From the NCBI RefSeq assembly GCF_020085105.1, contig NC_058061.1, forward strand, positions 1,716,784 through 1,780,783: a stretch of 64,000 nucleotides of DNA, in the 5' to 3' direction. A program made the position numbers and the translations under genes. Shown here one piece after another: positions 53,397 to 64,000 of this stretch. Under the pieces are notes generated by a model. It worked only from the letters and a program-made list of their open reading frames with translations, made no database searches and was not told where the DNA came from. Positions within the stretch are counted from its first letter, which is position 1. Each line of letters begins with the position of its first letter. Source of the stretch: Siniperca chuatsi (lineage: Eukaryota; Chordata; Actinopteri; Centrarchiformes; Sinipercidae).

Positions 53397-56300
53397 GAAG
53401 TTATACAGGCAAAACTCACTAAAAGCAAGCTCTGTTTTTGTGGTAAACAGGACGTAGTGATAAAACAGATGCAACTAAAGGTTACACAAAGTAAAAAAAG
53501 AAGGAAATAAAAACACTATAATTAAAAGATAATGGGTAAAAATTCAGTAACATTCAGCTTGTCGTAACGTTTCAGTGATCAAGGCAAATTAAAATAAGTG
53601 TGGCAAGAGTATATTTGGGTAGTTATTCTATTTGTAAAGTACAAATTAACTAAACAATGATTTTCCTCGGTTAGTCTTAAGCCTGACTGCGTTGAGTTTG
53701 TAATGGCAGTGATGGAGGAGATCTGACAGTTAAAGGAATGAAAATGAGAAAGGTAGACTGGACTAAATGTTTTCTAAATTTAAAAACACCTTCTGTTTAT
53801 ATGAAAGAAGCCTAGTTTAAATTAAGGTTTTTAATTGATTCATTAATGTGACAAGACCAATTGCATGTTTCCCCACTATGGAAGAGGATTGCCCTGTTAA
53901 TGGGTTTTATTGTGGAATCTTTCCTTAACCAAATTGAGGGTCTAAGAATAGAAGGTGTCGTATGTTGTACAGATTATAAAGCTCTCAAAAATTAAATAAA
54001 AATTTAAATAAAAAAAAAAATTCGACTTAAGACTAAATATTTCTGTCAGGCCAAGTTCGAAGATGTGTGAAGGCAGATACGTTTTCAATTTTAAAACAAT
54101 CCAAAGTGTAAAATAACAGGTACTTGTCATCGGTATAATTTATTTATTTAAAACCATTTCTTAGATTGATCTTTGTTGGCAATCAAAACTTTGGTGCAGT
54201 GTATTAAACAAGTGTCTTTATTGGTATATAAAACATTGTGTCATCTACATACAAATGAACAATTACTAACACACAGCCCTAGATTATGAATGTAGATTGT
54301 AAAAAAGAGAGGACCTGAGATTGAACCCTGAGGAACGCCGCTGTTAATCACATTTACTTTTTACATTTTCTCAGTCTCGTTGCCTCTGTAACTGGTCGAT
54401 CCTGGTGGGTGTGGCCAGAAGTGCAACATGCAACGATATGGCAACTATTTTGATAAGAAATTAATTGTTTAAGCAAAAGTGTCAAACTAAATTCTCTTGT
54501 TCCAGCTTCTCCAGTGTGAGGATTTGCTGTTTGATCATTGTAAACTGAATATCTTTGGATTTTGTACTGTTGGTCAGACATAACACATTTGATGACTGTG
54601 GTGATTGTGATAAACATTTATCACAGTTTTACTGACATTTTATAGACCACAGAATTAATCAAATAATCAAGAACATAATTGGGGAATTAATCCACAATGA
54701 AAATAATAGTTAGTTGGGGTCCTATTTCAGAGTTTGAGGCCTAAAACCTCTTTAATGGGCCAAAAACACTATGATTCTCACGTTTTCTGAGTTGTTTGTG
54801 CTAATGATTTCGAGGTAATAGAAACAGTAACTTTATCTGATAAAATGCTAATGTTTTAACTGCTAAATCACAAATCTTCACAGGCTTGAAAAACAGAAAT
54901 AGATAAAACTTACTGGATGTTTTGCAGTGTCTTCTCTTGGTTGTGTTTGTGATTCAAACTGAGAGCAGCAGCCAGCCGATCAGGTTACTATTGATTCATT
55001 TATCATTGAGCGATAATGCAAGATGATCCTGCTGCTGGTGGAGCTGCAAAACTTTGGCCTGTGAGCGTTTTTATTCTCAGCTGCTGAGAAGCTCGTCTTA
55101 CATTTTGAAAACATACAGGCGAGGAAACACACACCAGAAAACTTCCTGTGGAATAGGAAAGTGTGTGTGTTTGTGACTTCAGCCTCCGTCCTCAGCATGG
55201 GGAAAGATGAGATTAATGGAGTCCAGTTTTACACACACAGTGGGGTCAGTCCTGACCATCTGTTGCGTCACTGGTCCATCTGTGAGTTCTGCTCTGGCAG
55301 CTTCTGGCCTTTTCTCAGTCTGAGAGTGTGAATGAAATCTGACCTCACGCTGTGAAAAGACTCACCTGAGAGCCTGGAGCCGAGAACAGCATCTGTCAGG
55401 TGACAATGAGACTGCCGTAACTGAAAAACAAACCCTGACAGGCAGGATCAAGACTCGAACAGGACGCGGAGTCTCGCTGTGACATTGTTCCGCTTATTAC
55501 ATGGAAAAAGTCACCTTTAAGAATAGTGTGCACCTAATAACAAATCTGATTAACTTTACCAAAGCATGATGGGCTTATCTGCCCTCTGCTGTGATGTTCA
55601 TTCCAGTGAAGAATAAACAGGTTAACCCTTAACAAGCACCCCCTTTTTTGTGCACAAGCCCAAAAGCCCAAAATAAAATCGGTATTACTCTTGAACCCTT
55701 TCGATTACCGTTATGATCCTGGTCTTTTCTGAAGAGTGACTCTTTGTAGTTTAATATCAAGACGTCACAATGAATCTGTGAAAAAGACACAAACAGACAA
55801 ATAGTCTTGCCTATTTTAAGTTTTACGGTTGTACAAGTTCCTGTTACAAAATAAGCAACTGTTGTCACAGTTATATTGGGGTCTTAAAACGGTTTAGTTA
55901 GAATTAGCTTTGTGCTTTTAAAACTGTGTAGTTTGGATGCCGTCAGCCTGTATTCAGGCGCTGGCTGTGTGCAGTTACAGCATGAACGCTTCTTGTCCTT
56001 TACAGCAGCACACTGAGCGAGAAATACTGAAACACATGTGTAATATTGACAAGAGTACAGCAGACATGAACTGTAAATAAATCAAATCTAAAATTAGCAA
56101 ACAAAAATGATAAATAGCTGCATATTAAAAATAATGATTTCTTAAAACGAGTGAAAAAAAATCTTCCAGTGCATTATAATAAATTCAAATACAAGTTTTT
56201 ATTAAGAACAGTTATAATACAATTATCAAACAGCTTGTGTCATTAAGGAAGTTTTAATTAACAGAAATAAATATATTTTCACATTGATGCTTTTAGCTGC

Positions 56301-57967
56301 TTTTTTAAAATATATAAATTCACACAGCTGGTTCTATTTAATAGCTTTTTTACGTGCTGTATGCTGTTATTAAATTTATTACGATTATAAAAAAACCCCA
56401 TAAAATATATGTGAAAAGTAAAATATGAGGACCCAGATGGACGCAGTTGATCCTTTCTGGCTTTCTAGCTGCCGGCCCTGGATTCCTCTCAGCTCAGCGA
56501 GCGGAGAACTAGAGCATGAGGACATCGAGAACCCACTGAATGGATGTACAGTAGAGGAGGAGGAGGAGACGGAGAGGAAGATGTAGGAATAATAACAGGC
56601 TAATGGAAAGAAGAGGAGGAGGTGAGGTTGGGAGGGAGAAGGAGGTCGGGGATGGAAAAAAGGAGGAGGAAGAGGAATTAGTAAAGGAAAACAAAGGAGA
56701 CGCTAGATGAGGGTTGTGGTTTGACTGAATCTGAATCAAATCCCTTTACAACACTTGTAAGTAAGTAAATTTATGAATAACCAAAACTCAAAGATTCAGG
56801 TTAGATCTGTAACCGGCTGTTGTTGGCTGAGAAGGCAGAAACGTTGACGTTTTTAGTGGCAACTAATTCCTGTCAACAACCTGAAAGTGAGATTCAACAG
56901 CAGATATGAAATGTTGATTTAATACGTCTGACATGTTAGTCCTTATTTTTCCGCCAGCTTCTTGATCCAAATACTGGACGTCCTGATTCAGAACTCACAA
57001 CCCACGGCCTTGGTCACCTGCAGAAAAAGAGTAGTAAGTGAACCTTGAGTGGAGAATATTTTCACAGATATGTGAACTGAGAGATGCTTGGCGTGATCAG
57101 CGAGATGGTTTCAGTCGACCCGGGTCGTGCAGCGGTGCTGCAGGAAGAGGTTTCCTTTCCCTCCGTCAGATAATGGCCTCCACTGTGTGTTTACATGTTT
57201 TATAGTGGCTTTTCTTTCCTTTAAAGTTTGGATCAAATCCAGCTCTGTCTCTCCGCTGAAGGTACGGAGCTAAATATAGCTGCTGGCAGGCAGCCACATA
57301 TGCCTCCATATCTCCCACTCAGTCTGTCAGTCCATCAGTCACATCAGCCTGCCCTCAAGGCCTACCCAGAGCTGATAAATCACCTCTACCACCGGTGCAC
57401 CCGCCTGCAGCCACTTCACCAGCTAACTGATGATATTTTGTAACGTGTAGTCTAAGCTGACTGGTTGAAGAATAAACTCATCGGGTGGAGCTGAGTGGAG
57501 GTGGAGCTCTGCAGCTGTTTCCTGGCTGCTCTGCTGTGAACTCCATTAGTGAAAGTGACTTGTAAGCACAGCACAGTACAGTCAGTCAATCATGGGATCC
57601 TTTTATTGATATGGTTCTGTCGATAACGCCGCTGTCAAGGTCAGGACATGAAAGCAGCACTGGAGCTCTGCACTCAGGAACTCACTGCAAATCTAGAGCC
57701 AGACTTTAAAGCGATAATTCATTTTAATCACTGTTAAAGTGAAAGTCTTGGAAAGTAGACATTTCTCAGCGGCACTTTTTGATTTCGGATATTGACACCG
57801 ATACCCACAACATGCAGACACTAACATCTGTCTGATTATGAGCAAAGTTCCCTCTTGACCTTAAAGGTAGAAGTCAAAAATAATCTTAACTCAAGATCCA
57901 CATACTTTCTACTGCATCTCATTGTTTTCATCACTGGTAAGTTTAACTACACACTGCAGTTTGTACT
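49208..57967. other. Intergenic or large intron; no exon supported
   Basis: Holds (TG)n at 49425-49460, a (GTT)n run at 53362-53394 and a sequence at about 52270-52405 matching the ACTCAAGTAAAGTAC repeat seen inside the array units. Two AT-rich stretches and an AG-rich patch at 56550-56700 complete it. Open frames are short and without domains. Confidence 0.4.
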
Positions 57968-58510
57968 TAATGTGCAACCAGATTTTTAAGAACGTTACCA
58001 GAAAACTTTCACTTATTAGAAGTTCAGTCTGGTGTTATTCTATTATAAATATTATATTATATTTTTTATTCTTATGGTTAGAAAAGACCCAAACCAACCT
58101 CACGTCTCTCCGTCTCTCAGCACCGTCTGACTTCCTGTCTGCGGCTCTCAGCTGCGAGCCCATTGGTTCCTGCTGAAGATCTTTAAAAACTCCTCACAGA
58201 TCTGTAGTTTGATGTTTAAAAAGGCTCAGTAGTTTCCTCAAACAGCTGCTCGCTGTAGTTTTTATCAGACCAACAGGAGGAAACAGTGCATCTGTTGGGG
58301 ACTATTTCCAGCGGCGGATGAATCCACATGTGGTGCTGTAGTGAGTGTTTGGGGCGGCAGGACGGTGTGTGTGGGGCGGAGGCAGAATAAACTACAGTGT
58401 GTGTGTTCATGGTGATGAAGGAACAACAGAGCGGCTCGCTGATGTGTTTTAATAGTTTCTGGACAACGATGTAGGAAGAAGATCCATCAGCTGTGATTCA
58501 CACACACACA
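57968..58510. repeat. 0.54 kb repeat, copy B
   Basis: Direct copy of 48667-49207, 9.3 kb downstream, with scattered single-base differences. It keeps the segment CAGATTTTTAAGAACG missing from copy A and ends in a short (CA)n run. Confidence 0.85.
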
Positions 58511-60188
58511 CACACACCTGTTAGCAGAGACGTTCACTGCTGGTTTGAGTCTGAACGTGAGCTTTGATGGCAAGAAGAAAAATATAGAATAGATCAGTAG
58601 CTTCTTTTTTATTTTCACTACTGTTCATTTCACCGCCACGCAGGCGTGCTTTAGTCAGGTGAAACGCTGCAGGTCACCTGCAGGTCGCCTCACTAATCAG
58701 TTTAGCGTTTTCTTATCCATTAAACAAATGAATAGTGTTTACACCTGGACTGTCATTCATCCATTCAAATGGACTCTGTGGCTCGCAGCCAAAGACAGAA
58801 AGCTTCGGTGTTCCTGGTGAGACAGGAAGTTACCCACGTTCTGACTGTACGTGTGTGTGTGTTTATCAAAAAACACACGATCATTTTGCAGTAGAAATCT
58901 CTTTTGCGCATCAGCCAACAGCAATAAACTGAAATGGGATTGTGGCTGACACATGATGCTTTAAAGATCCCTGCGGGGGAATCGGAAACATTAAACTGCA
59001 GGCTCTGGATCTCACTAGGCGGTGGAGGTTTTATCTTAAAGGGAAACATCAGACCGAAGTTTTTGTCCTGCAGTTGGTAGCAGACTTTAATGACTCCAGC
59101 GGTTCACTGTGTGCACAGTAGCTTGTTTATATTTAGTGAAGAGGTAACGTCACTTATTGACCTTCCCCCGTCAGTTTCCACATGCTGACGCTTTCACCCC
59201 CTGACCCCGGTCCTCCAGCTCACAGCTTCAAACAGGAAAAGACGCTACGCTAGTCTAACGTGCATGAAAGCTTTAAGCCGCAGGTCGAGTGTGTGTTCAG
59301 AAACATATCTAACGTGTGTTTGGCCCGCCTTCTGGGAGTCAGTGTCATTTGTTTAAACATCGTCTGCTGTTCTGTAGTTCACGAAAAGAAAGAATCACCA
59401 GCTGATAGTTGCTTAACATTTTGGTATATAACAATAACTATCGGCTGGTAATCTGTGTAAAAGTTTATACGCACATGACGCTTTACATTCGTGCTGTACA
59501 TGATTGATTTATAGATTTAAATGTGTCATTTCATGTGGTCCTGGTTGATTTGATGTACTTCATGGGTCCAATGTGTCTGTTTTGAGGATGAATGCTGGAA
59601 GTCAAAACTTTTTGCTTCCGTCCTGTTTCAGAGCCAGAATGTCTCTCTGACTGTGGGCAGTGCCGTGTGTTTATGTGGCTGAAAGACACATGGATATTAT
59701 TAAGAATATGTACAAACTATGCGTGTAAAAGCAGGTGTACACAGTGCGTGCACACATGATTTAATGATGTTTTCTGTATTTTATTAAGACAAGCTAAAGC
59801 TAGCAAGCAACAGTTGAAGAAAAACTGCAGGAATATCGAACCTTTCAGTGACCACCGGATGTGTTTGACCGTTTGTCTGGACGACAATATTAATCCAGAA
59901 AGTGTAAATACACAAACACACACAGACACACAGACGGGACGAGTGGGTCGGGACTGCAGCCGAGCTTCCACTTGAAGGGAGTCCAAAATGAAGAAAGAGG
60001 CATGGTGATAGACAGGGAGAGGCAATAAAACAGACTTTAAAAGAGAGGAAAGAGGAGAGAAAAGGGTGGAGACAGAGAGAGAGAGAGAGAGAGGATCTCA
60101 TTATCGTTCGGTCGTGACCTCATTCTTCAGTCTTCATTCCTCCTCTGTGTCCTTGGTATCACAGCAGTGTTTCTGCTGCAGTACGGCT

Positions 60189-60258
<70 letters not shown>

Positions 60259-62954
60259 GAGGAAAACATGGCCGCACGGTCTGTGTCATCATGACTGTAG
60301 GTTTCTGACTGCACATTTTAAAGGCTGGAGTTCAGAAACTGTCAGTTACTGGAGCAGGAAAATGTGTGAAGGTGGAGGTGGAGTTGAGGAGGAACTAGTA
60401 AACTGAGTGAGCTGAATAAATACTTTAAAGAGCATTTTGAGTGCAGCATCATTTTAGATAAGGCTGCACCTAACGATCATTTTTTTTAATCGATTATTCT
60501 AAAGGTTATTGTTTCATTACTTGATTAATATAACAATTCATTTACCCAAAATAAATATCAAAAACTTGTCTCACTAATATTTAAATATTTTATTCATTTC
60601 GTTCATTTATTCAATAATTTTCTCTTAAAAACAAACAAATGTAACAAGAAACAAAGTATGTACTGCAGGGCATTATTCTGCAACAAAAGATATATTTATC
60701 TATTGAAAATATTAAAATATTTGAAAGAATAAATTAATATATTGCCCTATTTCTATTTCTAGCAGGTTATTTCTTATGTTACCATTTTAATTCTACTAAA
60801 TTCACCACCTCATTTTAGTGTTTCCTCACAAACTACTTTAATCTGCCCCCCCTCTGCCTGTTCCTCTCTCCCCGTACGTGTCTGTTGACTTTCTTCGTCA
60901 GCACTGTGTTTTATAAAGTCGCCCGAAAAAACTCCCGTTTTGGATTTTTTCACCCGCGAGTTCGTTTTCACAGCAGCAGCTGAGCCGCGCCTGGAGGAGG
61001 CTTGTTGTTAATGACATCGCCGATCGAATCGATGGAAACCAACGCGGCACCGGATGACATCGGCACCAACAGGGTTTAGCTTTTATTAAAGAACGGCTGA
61101 AGTGGGCCGACATGAACAGGAGACTCTCTGTGTTTCCCTGCAGAGCATGTGCGACTGTCAGTAGACCGCACAGGAGCGCAGAGCGAGGGGCGATTGTGGG
61201 CGAGATTTTCAGCTGCAGCTTGTCCTCCGGGGGAATCCGTGCTTTGACCGGGTGCAGCCGTACTTCATTACACGATATTCAAATGGACGTATTTCTGTAA
61301 TCGATTACCTCGATGAATCATCCCAGCTGTGGGTCACTGCAGCTCTGATGGTGCAGAACATCAAATAAAAGAGTTTTGCCGTTTTGGGACTGTGTGAGCG
61401 CTTGTGGCGTCTGAAACAGACCGGATTTAAAGCCAACACTTCCCAGTCTCCGGTTGTGTCTGGTCGAGATAACAGATCCCGACTGAGGATCCCGATTTGA
61501 GGATGTGATGAGTCTTCATGCTTCTGCTTCTCGGCCTGCGACTGTGACTCAGCAGTGGGGAAGTTGTGAGTCAGCTTAATGCAGCATCTTTTATGGGAAA
61601 CACTTGATTAGTTTATCTTTAAAGTCAGTATGTGATGAGAAAATGTTAAAAACAAACACATTTAACATTTGATTGATTGATTTGTTTGTTTAGAGATTAG
61701 GAAATATGCTGCCGGGTCTCAGGAGGTTATGACAATATTCTTTATCACTATAACCCGTGTTTGTTTCTATCCCGGAGGTTTTATTAATCAGTGAAGCCCT
61801 TCAGGACGTGCAGATGATAATTCTATCCAGCGATGATGTTTTGACCTTTCGGTTTCTCTCACATTGAAATCACAAGTGTTCTAGCTGTCTTTCTTCTGTT
61901 TGAGATAAACACATCAGCTGTTTTAATAAAGCATCCAGAAAAGCTTGTGATGCTCAGTTTAGTTTAGGATACGGTGGCCTTGGGCGGACAAATGACTGAG
62001 GAGGCTTATGTTTTATTTTTTTTTATTATTTTCTTTCGGTGTCATGTGCTAAGACCGCAGGGCGAGAGAAGAGGAGATAAAAAGAAATGGAAGAGTTGCT
62101 GAGGGGATCGATTAGTCTCTCTTTAATGAAATAATTAATAATCCAGTCTCAAAGACTGTACTTTTTAAATCAAGCTTTTTTATTAATGTCGAGTTTTGCT
62201 TGTTTGCGTTACGTTACATGTTACATACGTGAAAGACGCTTAAAATTTGGTGTAATTTGTGTTTACTTAGCAAATGTTAGCATGCTAACACGCTAAACTA
62301 AGATGGCAAACATGGTCAACATAATACCTGCTAAATGTTAGCATTGTCATTGTGAGTATGTTGGCATGCTGACATTAGCATTTAGCTCGTATGCTGTCTC
62401 AGTTCAGAAACGTCTGTTAGTACACTTCCAGGCAGTACACTTTATTACAATGCTGTCCTTCATTTTACCTCAATAAAAAAATTGCAGCTTCTGCTATTTG
62501 GATATTGCACTTAGCCATATTGCGATTTCGATAATATTTTAATTAATTGTGCAGTCCTATCACCGGAGCAACCACAACCGCTGCAGCTTCCTCGTCCACC
62601 GTTTTGACAAGTTTGGTGGTCCCTCCCCTTTCGCTACGTAGCCAAGATGGCGACCACTGAGGGTGAGAAGTGTCCAGCGTTCCACACTCAACTTTTTTAC
62701 CGTTATGAGTACACCATCCGGGTACTCGTAGCGCACTGCATTTTGCCATAATTCTCAGTGCGAACACACTTATGCACTCGAAATAGCAAGTGTAAGTACG
62801 GAGGAACGCGAACTGAGACACACGACTAGTCTTGTTTTGCATGTGCACACCTCACTCTCTCTTAATAATTTAGGATTATGAGTAAAATTTAGTTAGTTTT
62901 TGGTTACGGGTTGGGTTGAAGAGGTGAAGAAGTGAAAATCCTCCCCTTACTCCG
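58511..62954. other. Intergenic or large intron; no exon supported
   Basis: Contains a long (CA)n at 60190-60257, an AT-rich stretch 60450-60830 with ATCGATTATTC motifs, and a GTTAGCATGCTAACA-type repeat at 62270-62400. No coding exon could be supported. Confidence 0.4.
60190..60257 (+). repeat. (CA)n microsatellite
   Basis: About 33 uninterrupted CA units, among the longest dinucleotide runs in the window. Confidence 0.95.
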
Positions 62955-63335
62955 TTATAGAGCTGAAACGATTAGTCGATTAATCGATTAGTTGATCGAC
63001 CGATAATTATTTGGAAACTATTTTGATAATCGATTCATTGTTTAGTCGTTTTTCAAGCAAAAATGGCAATCTGGTTCTACCTATGTCAATGTCAAGTTTT
63101 CCTGCCTTTTATGTCTGATATCACTGTAAATTTAATATATCTTTGGGTTTTGGACAGTTGATCGGACAAAACGGGCAATTTGAATATTTCACTTTTGGCT
63201 CTGGGGAAGATTTGATGGATGTTTTTGTACGACTTTCTAACATTTTACAGACAAAGCGATTAATCGATGAATCTGGAACATAATTGGCAGATTAATCGAT
63301 AATGAAAATAATCTTTAGGCGCAGCCCTGGTCTGT
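62955..63335. repeat. Palindrome-ended dispersed repeat (GATTAATCGATTAG type)
   Basis: Begins GCTGAAACGATTAGTCGATT and ends GATTAATCGATAATGAAAAT then AATCTTTAGGCGCAGCCC. These two ends are roughly inverted copies of each other. The internal part has no coding capacity. This looks like a non-autonomous DNA transposon; relatives lie at 45075-45330, 47785-47880 and 54640-54720. Confidence 0.55.
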
Positions 63336-63504
63336 TACATGCAGTACATCTGTCTGATGTTTAACACATTGTAGAAGTTCTTTATAGTGAACTGTTAACT
63401 GTTAAAAGAGAAAGTAAAGTGACACTCCACCTAAAATCTGTCTTTTTAGTATCAGACTCTCTCATGGCCCTGTAGACCTGAAACAGGCCTGCCTGGTTTA
63501 TTGT

Positions 63505-63800
63505 TAAATTTCCTGCCTCAGGGTGTGTGTGTGTGTGTGTGTGCTTGCTACATAGTGAGGACTGAAACACGTTTTTTTCTTACAGAGTGAGGACATTTTT
63601 GAAAAGTGAGGACATTTTGGCCAGGCTGTTTGAAGGTTAAGACTTGGTTTTAAGGGTTAGGTTAGAACTAGATTATGGTTAGGGTTGGAGTTAGGCATTT
63701 AGTTGTGATGGTTAAGGTTAGGGTAAGGGGCTTGGTAATGCATTGTGTCAATGACGGTCCTCACAAAGACAGAAGTACAAGGATGTGTGTGTGATGTTAC
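63505..63800 (+). repeat. GT run plus degenerate GGTTAG repeat
   Basis: A (GT)n run at 63524-63542 is followed by GTGAGGACATTTTGG and a GGTTAGGGTT-like degenerate stretch. It ends with CGGTCCTCACAAAGAC, which is partly inverted relative to the start. I know this as a dispersed fish repeat rather than a telomere. Confidence 0.5.
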
Positions 63801-64000
63801 AGCGTGTGATGGGTGTGGCTTGATGCAAAACATTTGTCTGATCATTATCTGTCGTTTTCTGATGGAGTTGCACGAACGGTTGTTTTTACTAGGGGTGTGG
63901 TGTATGTGTGAGAGAGAGCGAGAGACAGAGGCGGTTAATGTGTTACCTTTGCGCTAACCACATTGTCAGCACAGACACACACACGCCTGAACTAACCCTG

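Noticed and set aside
61112-61300. Open frame starting MNRRLSVFPCRAC as an exon of the gene proposed at 42640
   Set aside because: Short, no domain, and no splice acceptor fitting the phase could be defended.

Overview
The window looks like nuclear DNA of a ray-finned fish, probably a perch-like (percomorph) teleost. It has spliceosomal introns with GT/AG ends, long (TG)n/(CA)n microsatellites, several dispersed repeat types I associate with teleosts, and vertebrate genes in teleost-like form. Gene density is low, and most of the window is intergenic or repeat-derived.

Layout. (1) 76-7785, + strand: the last nine coding exons of a tankyrase-2 gene (tnks2). They encode the end of the ankyrin region, a serine-rich linker, the SAM domain and the complete ADP-ribosyltransferase domain. 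The ankyrin clusters lie outside the left edge. Its introns carry a LINE remnant, long TG tracts next to three consecutive 3' splice sites, and a large minisatellite next to a fourth. (2) 14978-16605, + strand: a four-exon gene for a secreted, cysteine-free Ser/Pro/Tyr-rich protein that I cannot assign. It has a TATA-like box and a poly(A) signal. (3) 21992-23383, - strand: an intronless D1-class dopamine receptor, best matched to the D5/D1B subtype. (4) About 24854-39600: a tandem triplication of a roughly 5.7 kb unit. Each unit carries, on the - strand, an uncharacterised lysine/glutamate-rich coiled-coil gene built from 11-residue repeats, plus 29-bp and 20-bp minisatellites and a purine-rich tract. 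Copies 2 and 3 have intact reading frames (377 and 474 aa). Copy 1 lost its start region in a deletion that fused it to copy 2. LINE 3' fragments of one family, in one orientation, flank the array. (5) 39570-42420: three degraded non-LTR retrotransposon fragments. (6) 42640-43104: a CpG-rich stretch ending in a strong splice donor, probably promoter and exon 1 of a + strand gene that continues beyond the window. (7) 43105-64000: no exon I can support; dispersed repeats, microsatellites and a 0.54 kb duplicated repeat.

The genes look functionally independent: telomere/Wnt-type PARylation (tnks2), a secreted protein, amine signalling (drd5) and a fast-evolving repeat-built family. The triplicated coiled-coil family is the best candidate for something undescribed. 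It is built from 11-residue repeats whose number differs in every copy, and it shows a datable chain of duplication, repeat expansion and decapitation. All calls come from reading the sequence by eye; no searches were run.
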